A stretch of 64,000 nucleotides of DNA from Selaginella moellendorffii (Eukaryota; Streptophyta; Lycopodiopsida; Selaginellales; Selaginellaceae), in assembly GCF_000143415.4 (NCBI RefSeq), contig NW_003314324.1:504289-568288 (forward strand), in the 5' to 3' direction. Each line of letters begins with the position of its first letter. Position 1 is the stretch's first letter. Shown here piece after piece: positions 55,460-64,000 of the stretch. Below the pieces are notes generated by a model, which was given only the letters and a program-made list of their open reading frames with translations, made no database searches and was not told where the DNA came from. Made by a program: the position numbers and the translations under genes.

Positions 55460-58400
55460 TTGTGTGTTCTTCAGCTCGAGTTATGTTCTACAACGTTGTT
55501 TGCTGGAATGGAGATACTTACACAGCAGCAAACAGCTCTCAAGGAGGATGTGAAGAGTTACCAGCAAGCAAGGGATCACAGCGAGCCCGGACCAGCGCAC
55601 TATGGCAAAAGCCTCAAGGCTTGCAAGACATTGTCCGAAGGCCAGCGGATCCATTCGGCAATCCTCCAGAGCAGGTTCAAGCACAACATCTACTTGTCTA
55701 ACCTTTTGATCGAGATGTATAGCAAGTGTGGCAACCTCGAGGTTGCTCGCGAAGTTTTCCACAGCATTCGCGAGCCCAACGTCTTCTCGTGGAACATACT
55801 GCTCGCTGCATACGTCCGCCATGGCCGCCTCGACGAGGCAAGAAGAGTTTTCGACAAGATGCCGGAACGAGACTCCGTGTCGTGGAATGCAATGACGTCG
55901 GCTTATGCCCAGAAGGGTCATATGCAAGCAGCCAGGAGTATCTTCGAAATGATGCCGCGAAAGAGTATCGTGTCTTGGAACGCGATGATCCAGGCTTATA
56001 TCCAAAGAGGAGACCTGGAAGAAGCTAAAGTTCTGTTCGACAAGATGACCGAGCGGGATGCTGTTTCATGGACTGTGATGATGCAAGCGTATGCCCAAAG
56101 GGGTCAGCTGCTGGAAGCTCGAGAGTTCTTCGACAACATGCCAAAGCCGGACGTGATCTCGTGGACTGCTATGGTCGTCGCTTATGCTCAGGCTGGGCAT
56201 CTCAGGGAAGCGGAAGAGCTCTTTAGCAAAATGCCGGACAGGGATGTCGTGGCTTGGAATGCCATGCTAGCTGGGTTTGTGACGAACGGACACATGAAGC
56301 AAGCAAGGGAAGTGTTCGAGAAGATGGAGAAACGGAGCTTGGTGTCTTGGAACACGATGATTTCGGGGTATGGACGGATTGGAGACTTAGAGAACGCTGT
56401 GCTGCTGTTTGAGGAGATGGTCGAGCGTGACGGGGTGACGTGGACTGCGATGATACAGGGGTATGCCTTGAACGGGCATCTCGACCAGGCACTCAAGCTC
56501 TTCCAGGAGATGGACTTGGAAGGGGTGGTACCAGACGAAGCGACGTTCTCTATCACTTTTACGAGCATTCTCACTGCTTGCAGTCACGCGGGAGAGGTTC
56601 CAAAGGGCTGTAAGTTCTTCGTGGAGTTCCAGGAAGACCGATGCTTACAGCCGACGATCGATCATTACCACGGCATGATAGACGTTTTCGGACGTGGAGG
56701 GAAGCTCCAAGAGGCGGAGGACTTGGTGGAGAGCATGCCTTTCCCTGCGGAGGCTCTCTCGTGGACAACACTCTTGGCAGCGTGTAGACTCCACAACGAT
56801 GTCGATCGCGCGGCACGGGCAGCGAAGAAAGTGGTGAAGCTGGATCCGGAAGCAAGCTCGAGCTACGTCCAGCTCGCCAACATGGGGATCTTCCAGAAGT
56901 CGGAGATATCAGACTCGATCTCTTCGGAGTCTCCAAAAGCTCACCACCAGGAAGCTACAGATAAACTTCTCGAGGATGGAGTTCTTCCTACTCGACGAGA
57001 AGAGGAAAGAAAAAAGGACGAAGGATTGTTCTCTTCACAAGAACCAGCCATTTCGATCGAAGAAACCCAAGAGGACTCATCAGGGGCGATCAAGGACTTC
57101 GCCTCACGGATACGAGCTTGTGGTGACTCCCGAGATCTGACACTCGCGAAGGAAATCCACGCCTCGGTGCTGGCGAGCCAGTTCTGGCAAAACAGATACC
57201 TCGCCAACCTTCTCGTGGAGATGTATGGCAAATGCGGCAACCTCGAGAGCGCGTCCAGCGTCTTCGCCACCATCGACGTCCCAAACCTCTTCTCGTGGAA
57301 CATCCTCTTCACAGCCTACGCTCGAAACGGCCGGCTTCAGCAAGCCAGGCGAGGCTTCGACGCCATGCCCGAGCACGACCTCCCGTCCTACAACGCCATG
57401 ATCGCCGCCTACGCGCAGAGCGGCAATCTCCAGCAAGCCAAGCTCGTCTTCGACGCCACCCCGGAGCTCAACGCCTTCTCCTGGAACTCGATGCTGGCGG
57501 CCTACGGCCAAGGTGGCGATCTCAAAAACGCTCGAGAGATCTTCTCCGCCATGCAAGAACACGACGTCGTCTCCTGGACCGCGATGATCCAAGCGTGCGT
57601 CCTGTGCCACCGGCTGGACGAGGCCACCGAGCTCTTCCTGGCGATGCCCGAGTATAACACCGTGAGCTTCAACGCGATGGTGTCGGCCTATGGACAATCC
57701 GGACAGGCCGAGGAGGCAAAGTCGGTGTTTGACACGATGCCCGAGAGGGACGTGGTGTCCTGGACTGCAATGCTCGAGGCCTACACACTCTCCGGACACG
57801 TAGACGCCGCTGGATCGATCTTCGAGGCGATGCCGTGCTGGGATGTACTGCCATGGACGGCCATGATTGCGGCGTACGCGCACAGCGGCGAGCCACACAG
57901 GGCGATGGTGACCTTCCGGAAGATCCCGGAGTGGGACTTGATCTCGTGGAATGCGATAGTCGCGGCTTTCACGCAGAACGGACTTCTTGCGCCAGCGATG
58001 AAACTCTTCGGTGGCTTGCCGGAGCGCGACGTGGTGTCGTGGAACTCGGTGGTGCAAGGATTCGCGCAGCACGGCCAGGGGAGAGTGGCGCTCGAGCTCT
58101 TCCACGAGATGATCTTAAACGCGGTGGCTCCGCAAACCAGGACGTGCCTGAGCGTGCTCCTGGCGTGCGGGCATCTTGGGCTGCTCGAGAGGAGCCGGGA
58201 GTATTTCCTGAGCATGCAAGGCGACCATGGATTGGCTCCGGCGGTGGAGCACTATCGATCGATGGTGGACGGACTTGGGCGATCCGGGAAAGTTGCCGAG
58301 GCCGAGAGTTTGATCCGGACGATGCCGTTTCTTCCGGATAGCGTGGCCTGGCTGACGCTGCTCAGCGCTTGTAGGACGCATTCGTCCGGAGAGCGCGGCG

Positions 58401-58501
58401 CCATTGCTGCGGAGAAGGCGTTTGAGAGTGACAAGAGGGCGGCGTCGCAGTATGTGCTGCTGTCTAGCTTGCTCAACACAAGGCCAGTGGCCAAGGGATA
58501 G
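55460..58501 (+). CDS. Double PPR protein: two complete S-type arrays in one frame
   Basis: Intronless, 1013 residues; Met17 (MEILTQQQ) is an alternative start. Module 1 (about residues 45-470) has lead-in SLKACKTLSEGQRIHSAIL, about nine repeats and an E-like end (SMPFPAEALSWTTLLAACRLHND). A charged linker (RREEERKKDE) follows. Module 2 begins a fresh lead-in, RIRACGDSRDLTLAKEIHAS with LLVEMYGKCG, and has its own repeats and E-like end (TMPFLPDSVAWLTLLSACRTH). No DYW. PPR-code readings are about UCUGGCUG for module 1 and UCUAUGGU for module 2. It begins 93 bp after RGS1. It probably arose by fusion or internal duplication. Confidence 0.93.
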   Translation: MCVLQLELCSTTLFAGMEILTQQQTALKEDVKSYQQARDHSEPGPAHYGKSLKACKTLSEGQRIHSAILQSRFKHNIYLSNLLIEMYSKCGNLEVAREVFHSIREPNVFSWNILLAAYVRHGRLDEARRVFDKMPERDSVSWNAMTSAYAQKGHMQAARSIFEMMPRKSIVSWNAMIQAYIQRGDLEEAKVLFDKMTERDAVSWTVMMQAYAQRGQLLEAREFFDNMPKPDVISWTAMVVAYAQAGHLREAEELFSKMPDRDVVAWNAMLAGFVTNGHMKQAREVFEKMEKRSLVSWNTMISGYGRIGDLENAVLLFEEMVERDGVTWTAMIQGYALNGHLDQALKLFQEMDLEGVVPDEATFSITFTSILTACSHAGEVPKGCKFFVEFQEDRCLQPTIDHYHGMIDVFGRGGKLQEAEDLVESMPFPAEALSWTTLLAACRLHNDVDRAARAAKKVVKLDPEASSSYVQLANMGIFQKSEISDSISSESPKAHHQEATDKLLEDGVLPTRREEERKKDEGLFSSQEPAISIEETQEDSSGAIKDFASRIRACGDSRDLTLAKEIHASVLASQFWQNRYLANLLVEMYGKCGNLESASSVFATIDVPNLFSWNILFTAYARNGRLQQARRGFDAMPEHDLPSYNAMIAAYAQSGNLQQAKLVFDATPELNAFSWNSMLAAYGQGGDLKNAREIFSAMQEHDVVSWTAMIQACVLCHRLDEATELFLAMPEYNTVSFNAMVSAYGQSGQAEEAKSVFDTMPERDVVSWTAMLEAYTLSGHVDAAGSIFEAMPCWDVLPWTAMIAAYAHSGEPHRAMVTFRKIPEWDLISWNAIVAAFTQNGLLAPAMKLFGGLPERDVVSWNSVVQGFAQHGQGRVALELFHEMILNAVAPQTRTCLSVLLACGHLGLLERSREYFLSMQGDHGLAPAVEHYRSMVDGLGRSGKVAEAESLIRTMPFLPDSVAWLTLLSACRTHSSGERGAIAAEKAFESDKRAASQYVLLSSLLNTRPVAKG

Positions 58502-58549
58502 AGAAACTCATACAAATTCTATTCTTTATAAGTGGATCTATACACTAGC

Positions 58550-59038
58550 TCAATTGTCTTCCTTGGTGACATCAAGAACGTCCTCGACGAAAGCGTTCTC
58601 CTGCTTGAATCTGTTCTTGGGTGCGGAGCAAACTGGACGCACAAAACAAACAAATTAAGAAAAATGCTGGAAATAATATAAAAAACTTTTTTTTTGGGGT
58701 GAATTTGTACCTGGGCAATTGTAGCTATCTGGCTGATCTTGGAATAGCGTCTCCTGGTCGTAGACATACCCACAGTCTTGACAGATGTAAGCAATTCTCT
58801 TCCCGACTGGAGCTTGTGGATCCTGCTCCAATGGTACACTGCCGGTTATCCCTCCCAATGGCACTTCAGTGCCTCCCAGTCCTGTGGGAACGCTCTCCAT
58901 CCTAACGCTCCTCAATTGCCTCCTTGTTGACACACCCCTCACATTACTCCTCAGTGCCACTGCCTTGAAATTCTTTGTTGTGGATGACACAGAGGAGGAG
59001 AGCAACTGTATGCTGCTGCCGTTTGCGACCAGAGCCAT
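58550..59038 (-). CDS. Plastid rubredoxin-like protein
   Basis: Exons 59038-58711 and 58632-58550; 136 residues. A Ser/Arg-rich transit peptide (MALVANGSSIQLLSSSVSS, ending near SVRMESV) precedes the rubredoxin domain with both Cys pairs: YICQDCGYVYD and NCPVCSAPKNRF, the second split by the intron. Four Cys bind one iron for electron transfer. It lacks the C-terminal membrane anchor of the photosystem-assembly rubredoxin RBD1, so its partner is unknown. It converges on the double PPR gene, whose stop is 48 bp away. Confidence 0.92.
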
Positions 59039-59407
59039 CTTTGCAAATCTCTTCTGAGCAAGGAAACCCGATACAATACAGGGAGAACAGCGCTTCGACG
59101 TCGGGGTGGAGTCTATATACTGGCCGCAATATAGAGTAAATGTGAAAACTGGAAATTTTCTCCAATAGACAGCACAGTATCTCTAGTTGGCATACACACC
59201 AATTGCATGTGTGACACTTGTCCAAGTGATGGAAGAGCCATAAAATTGATACAAGAAAATGCATGAATAGTTTTGATTTAAGACTTGATTTTGAAAACAG
59301 TGATTGGTTTGAATTAGCTAAAATATAATTCAAATTTAATGCTAAATATATAAAACTTTAGAATAATTAAATAGCAAGTTATCACCAATAAGTATATAGA
59401 ATTAAAT
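59039..59407. other. Rubredoxin upstream region, then AT-rich
   Basis: The left half is probably the rubredoxin promoter and leader. The right half is AT-rich with no gene seen. Confidence 0.5.
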
Positions 59408-60328
59408 TTACACACAAGATGGATATATTTTAGTATGTAATGCCCAATGCACTTTATTTGGTGATATTGCATAATAAATAACAAGATTACAATCATTTTG
59501 AACAATTAAGGTTGAAGCAATTAAGCAATTACTCTTTTTACAATATTTATCAATAGACCATACTGCAAACTTTTTTACTACATTTAAAACTTTTGTAAAA
59601 CCATAAACAACAAGGTTACCGTCATTTTGCAATTCAAGTGTACATAATAATACATCATGAATAAATTTCCCAGTCTGCCATATAATACTTCTTCTAAAGA
59701 ACAAAATAAGGTTGCAATTTGAATTTAAGTATAAAATAACATTTTTATTTGGTGATAATAGAAACTCTGTGCTTTGAAGGCTTTGATACGGTCTGCCACT
59801 TGAAGCACTTATAAGAACATTTTTTGTAAAATCACAATAATCAGTTCTAATACTTCTAAAATGAAATAATATCAATGGATAATAATCTGGATCAGCTTCA
59901 GAATCACCATCTAAGCTGTATGATATTGCATAATTTGTTGCCTTTATTAAAATATACTCCGCACATTTAGTAATAATAAGTTGTTCATATTTGAAAACAA
60001 TTTTTTCAAGTTGTTGTTTCATTGTTAATCCTCTCAGTTCTCCTTTAATTTTACTTTTTCCACAAAATGGCTCTTGATGATAAAAATGCCCTATTCTAAC
60101 AACAGCGGTACCAATAGAAAGTGGTAAATAAATTACATTAAACCAATTAACAGGATATGGCTCATTTGCAATTTGTGCAATAAGTATATTAAAACAGTTA
60201 ATAATTTTAATCACATCAGAAACATCAAGTTTTTTTTCATTCCAAAACTTGGTTTCCCAACTAATACATAAATTATAGAATGAAGCACTAATTATCAAAG
60301 TAAATATAAAAGAATTACAGCTTAACAT
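59408..60328 (-). CDS. Secreted two-domain protein: unknown N-domain plus bulb-type lectin, copy 2
   Basis: Intronless, 306 residues, AT-rich. A hydrophobic signal segment (FIFTLIISASFYNLCIS) is followed by the same unrecognised domain as copy 1: NWFNVIYLPLSIGTAVVRIG, HFYHQEPFC, CAEYILIKATNYAISYSLDG. A bulb-type lectin domain holds LQNDGNLVVYGF and VQNDCNLVIYYA. The block around IGTAVV(K/R)IGHFY and the conserved Cys (QEPFC, KKCAEY or TKCAEY, YCDFT) are shared by both copies. Flanks lack obvious repeats in common with copy 1. Divergence between copies with intact frames suggests both have been kept by selection. Confidence 0.8.
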   Translation of the reverse strand: MLSCNSFIFTLIISASFYNLCISWETKFWNEKKLDVSDVIKIINCFNILIAQIANEPYPVNWFNVIYLPLSIGTAVVRIGHFYHQEPFCGKSKIKGELRGLTMKQQLEKIVFKYEQLIITKCAEYILIKATNYAISYSLDGDSEADPDYYPLILFHFRSIRTDYCDFTKNVLISASSGRPYQSLQSTEFLLSPNKNVILYLNSNCNLILFFRRSIIWQTGKFIHDVLLCTLELQNDGNLVVYGFTKVLNVVKKFAVWSIDKYCKKSNCLIASTLIVQNDCNLVIYYAISPNKVHWALHTKIYPSCV

Positions 60329-60531
60329 ATTTCAGTTTTTCTTATAAAGAAATAGTTACTATATAGAGATTTTTATTATTAATTTACTATAATTTATTAT
60401 TTAAATTTTATTTTAAAGAAATACTTTGATATATAGCAAACCTCCATTTGTAATTACTAATAGCATAGAGTTGTGTATATGATAATAAAGAAATTCCTAA
60501 GTTAAATTAAACTCTATTTATTTTATATGTG

Positions 60532-60707
60532 TGTGAGTGCTTGGAATATGGAAAGGGAATACAAAAAATGTGCATATCAATTAACCGAAAAACCCTAGCT
60601 TATATACAGGAGCGAGTGGTCTGGATTAAAATCAATTTGACGGCTACCAAAATCCTATTACGCTAATATTAATATATGGTATCATAGTTGTACATTTGGA
60701 CCTCACA
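60532..60707 (-). repeat. LTR (3') of the deleted Ty3/gypsy element
   Basis: Plus-strand TGTGAGTGCTTGG at the left edge and CCTCACA at the right. Aligns with 62479-62655 and, inverted, with 5784-5958. Confidence 0.85.
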
Positions 60708-62478
60708 TCATCCCCTCCTCTCAGAATAATGGAAGACCATTAAGGTTCTCTTGTAGATGGGTCGGGATCAGAAGGAACGTCAAGAGGAGGCATCGGCGGA
60801 TCTGTAGGTGGTATTAACTACTCCTGATCCCTTGGTATGAAGTGTTTCAATCGCTACACATGCACAATCTCTAGAGGATCAGCCTACTGAACATCATGCC
60901 GAACCTCATAAACTTGCGGTCCAACTTGCTGCAACACCTGATATGGTTGAAATGTAAAGAAGTACAAAACAAGGGGGAGAAACCTCAATATCACACTTAG
61001 CATGATTATGCTGCAACCAATCCATACCAAGGATGAGGTTAAAAGTTTGACTCGGCACCACCTGCAATGACTACAACCCAAGCTCGAGATCGCCACAGAC
61101 ACAACCAGGTCCACCTCATCCCGTGCACATGCATGTATACGGCCATTGACATAAAAAATGAAAACTAGTTTTGCCACATAACACAAGTGTAGATAGCAAT
61201 GTGTGGTAACAGGTCGAGCAATAGAAGATAAACTTGAACTTGTATCAACCAACACAGAAAGAATAATAAAAGACCTCTTGTTATAAAAACGAGCTTAGAA
61301 AGTAAACACTGCATGAACTAGTGCCGAATGAACCCTTTGGTGATACTCCCGAAAGAAAGATGAAAGAGTCATTAACTTATTCACGCAAGGTCCCTCTGTT
61401 ACTCACACGACTCCTCGTTTCCCGGATGCATCTTGGTGTCTAGACCTTCCATTGTAGCAACACCAACAAGACGTTGTTGACGCCAAAGTCTCCACCTAGG
61501 AAATGGAGGTTGCCAATCCGGAAAATGCTGACAACATCGATAAGTGTGACCAACTTCATCATATGCCCAACAGCAAACATCATGGCCACGACCACGTCCT
61601 CATCCTTGTCCTTGGACTCGAGTAGCAGCAGCATCAACCTCCATTGGAATAGGACCATCGCCCACAGAAAGTGGAGTAGAAGGACGTGTAGCGAGAAGTA
61701 GAAAAGGTGACATCTCATAACGTTGTGCCAAGCGCAGAGCATCATCAAGGGTGGCTAAAGCAAGTGCATGCATAAGTCCAACAAGATATTAACGAAGTGC
61801 TAGCCACAACATTCTTAGCTTGATCTACTCTGACATCTTTGGCTCCGCACAAAGCAAAAAGCTTCGAAAATGAACGCCAAATTGCATCACCAACTCAGTT
61901 GGCCCTTGATGAACTCACAAGTGGCTGCACTCAAACCATTGTACCACTACAGCGCCATCCCTTGGAGACACGTGGGAAACTCACGCAAACATCAAGCATT
62001 ATCCCAAGAATTATATGTGGCAATCACCATGAAGTGATTAAACCAATGGTACACATCATCCCCAGGATTCCTACGAAAGAATTTTAGCCGAACGCAAGGA
62101 TTGGCACCAAGAGCAAGAAAAGTTGGACCATATGTCATGAATGCCTCCATCAACTGAGTTTGGTTGTTTAATTGCAAGCGCATAGTATTAAGCAATTGTA
62201 CCAACTGCTGCTCCAAAATCAAAGGAGGAGATTGTTAATCTGCCATGAAGATGAATGAAAAGGAAAGAGCAAAAGAAGAGAAATGATAAAAAACTAGAAG
62301 GAAAGGGAGATCTAGATAATGCAAATAGTAGATCAAAACCAAACTCCTGAAAGGAAAGAACAAAAAAAAGGAAATGAAAAAAGCTAGATTTAGATGATGT
62401 AAAAGCTAGATTTAAAGCAAAATCCCAAATCTAAGCACTTCTCAAAGACAATCAAAAGATGCCCCTCACCTTCACCAA

Positions 62479-62655
62479 TGTGAGTGCTTGGAATATAGAA
62501 AGGAAAGACAGAAAATGTGCATATTAATTAGCCCAAAAACCCTAGTTTATATATAGGAGCAAGTGGTCCAAATTGAAACCAATCCGACGGCTACCAAAAT
62601 CCTACTATACTAATATTAGTATACAGCATCATAGCCGTACACTTGCACCTCACAT
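62479..62655 (-). repeat. LTR (5') of the deleted Ty3/gypsy element
   Basis: 177 bp, clearly diverged from its partner by eye, so an old insertion. Confidence 0.85.
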
Positions 62656-63110
62656 GTGTAGTTATCTTTTATATGAACTTTCCTATTTTGTTAACTAGAA
62701 GAATGGTAAAAATTAAATTAAGAATAAAAAAAATCTAAGCTATATTAATCTATACTACTTTTCAGAATATTAAAATACTAAAACAATATAATAAAATATA
62801 TTTAATTCCTTAGTTTTAACTCCAAATTGTAATAAAATTTTTAATATCCATTTGTTATGAGCTCCTTATTAAGAGAAGGGAAGATGACAAAATTATTAAT
62901 AAAATATTAAATAAAAACAATGGATTGTATTGAACACTCTAAATGTAACACTACTTTTATAGGTCTAACCTCAAATTAATCCAGAAACCTAATTGAATTC
63001 AAAACCCAGGCATGAATCCCATTATAAATAATAATGGCAAATACAGCCTAACAAATATAAAAAGATGCTATATATATATAACATTATCTCTCCCTTTTAT
63101 GTCAAGAATC
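62656..63110. other. AT-rich spacer
   Basis: No gene recognised; ends with a TATATATATA run near 63069. Confidence 0.5.
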
Positions 63111-63305
63111 TGTAATATCCTGAGTTTGGACTTATCGGGAAGTCACCCAGCCCAATATTATTTAAACCCAAGGACACTTAACCCCAAATATCTCAAGACC
63201 CTTAACCGATTGGAAAAGGGGGTGCACTCTTGTTCATGGGCTCTTTCCCTTTATATTTGAATAACTATGGATCGTCTTTCAAGTCGTTCTCTTTGGTTAC
63301 TTATA
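63111..63305. mobile_element. Solo Cassandra-like LTR with perfect target duplication
   Basis: 195 bp starting TGTAATATCCTGAGTTTGGA and ending TTGGTTACTTATA, alignable along its length with 3607-3794 and 4006-4188. The GAATC pentamer flanks it exactly (63106-63110 and 63306-63310). It carries the best-kept 5S-like stretch: GGAAGTCACCCAGCCCAATA followed by CCCAAGGACACTTAAC, compared with the 5S reverse complement GGAGGTCACCCATCCTAGTA and CCCAAGCACGCTTAAC. It probably arose by LTR-LTR recombination. Confidence 0.8.
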
Positions 63306-63310
63306 GAATC

Positions 63311-64000
63311 ATGTCAATTGAAATTATATAAATATTGTTGATAAAAGTTTAATGAACTCAAAAGCATAAGTAAGATGAAAAGTAGACTCCCAAGTACAAT
63401 CACTAGGAGAATACCCAAAGTAATTAAATAAATAATAAAGTTTGTAATACTAGTATTTGAAGTCAAAGATGGTAGTAACCTCAAATTTCAATTTGTCAGC
63501 AATGACCTTGGGTGGTGGTGGAACATAAATAGGATCATAAAGGGTGTGATATAGTTCTAATAAAGAACTATGGAATATTGAATATAACTTTATAAATAGA
63601 GCTAAGAAATGTAAGATAGCACAAAGAAAAGACCAAAATATAATAATACAACTTATTCAATGAGTAAAGGTTTCCATGATAACAAAGAAGCTAAATTTAT
63701 GATCTATTTAGAATAGAAAGGGTGATTTACAATATGGTGTAAGCAATTAAAATTTCTATTTTATTTAATCATTTTACCATGCCTTTTACCACTTAAAGTA
63801 CTTATTAAGACCCAAAATATAGCTTATAAGCCACACTACCTCCATACTTGGCAAACTAATACTTTCATTTCCACATTGAATCTATCAATCCTTCTATTGT
63901 ATAGATTAGCTATTTTATATGAGACAATTAGTCATTCTAGTCCATGGATGCCTAATACATATAATTTCAATTTTAGAAGTAGAAATATACCTTACTCAAA
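63311..64000. other. AT-rich sequence without recognisable gene
   Basis: No long frame and no motif recognised up to the window edge. Probably repeat-derived. Confidence 0.5.

Larger units (their letters stand above)
60532..62655 (-). mobile_element. Internally deleted Ty3/gypsy element with both LTRs
   Basis: Read on the minus strand: 5' LTR 62655-62479, gag (LRLQLNNQTQLMEAF, FRRNPGDDVYHWFNHF), and a degenerate zinc knuckle near 61550 in which the second Cys is Tyr (CWAYDEVGHTYRCC). A protease with LVDTSS near 61250 follows, running to MDWLQHNHAKCDIE near 61000. The frame then joins directly to the integrase C-terminal tail (PYQVLQQVGPQVYEVRHDV near 60930), a purine-rich tract and the 3' LTR 60707-60532. 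Reverse transcriptase, RNase H and the integrase core are absent. Stops and frameshifts are present. TGTG at both outer edges may be the target duplication. Same family as the element at 1-5958. Confidence 0.88.

Overview
The window looks like nuclear DNA of a vascular plant, most probably the lycophyte Selaginella (inference). Plant-only nuclear genes for plastid proteins (DXS, LQY1, CCB4, PPR4-like, a rubredoxin) lie beside plant SAC9 and a seven-transmembrane RGS protein. Introns are mostly about 45-110 bp, neighbouring genes are often less than 100 bp apart, and there are many intronless pentatricopeptide (PPR) genes built from 31-residue S-type repeats, as expected where organellar RNA editing is heavy.

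Layout. 1-7.0 kb: a decayed Ty3/gypsy element carrying two nested insertions, one of them a short LTR element whose repeats resemble 5S rRNA (Cassandra-type TRIM). 7.2-9.7 kb: a frameshifted PPR pseudogene and a head-to-head pair of tiny Gly/Cys-rich genes. 10-29 kb: dense single-copy genes (calnexin, DXS, tRNA-Asn, PPR, ATL-type RING-H2, PPR, unknown gene, LQY1, PPR, CCB4, CLP1). 29.6-32.1 kb: a broken BAHD acyltransferase between long AT-rich inverted repeats. 33-38.5 kb: a secreted CVNH-like protein and two P-type PPR genes (At2g35130-like; RRM-PPR PPR4-like, with an assembly gap). 38.7-59 kb: a secreted two-domain lectin, class-3 lipase, acyl-activating enzyme, hydroxypyruvate/glyoxylate reductase, SAC9, tRNA-Gly, RGS1, a double PPR gene and a rubredoxin. 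59.4-64 kb: a second copy of the two-domain lectin, an internally deleted Ty3/gypsy element of the same family as the first, and a solo copy of the Cassandra-like LTR with a perfect target duplication.

Much of the housekeeping content serves the plastid: isoprenoid precursors (DXS), cytochrome b6f haem attachment (CCB4), photosystem II repair (LQY1), rps12 trans-splicing (PPR4-like) and PPR proteins for organellar RNA. Exon models were built by hand, requiring splice signals and reading frame to agree. All models given with exon coordinates keep phase throughout, except across the assembly gap in the PPR4-like gene.

The most novel material: a secreted protein family joining an unrecognised N-terminal domain to a bulb-type lectin domain; the 5S-like LTR elements; a CVNH-like secreted protein; a run of GC-AG introns plus one apparent GA-AG intron; triplicated 5' exons in the lipase; and a PPR gene holding two complete arrays in one reading frame.
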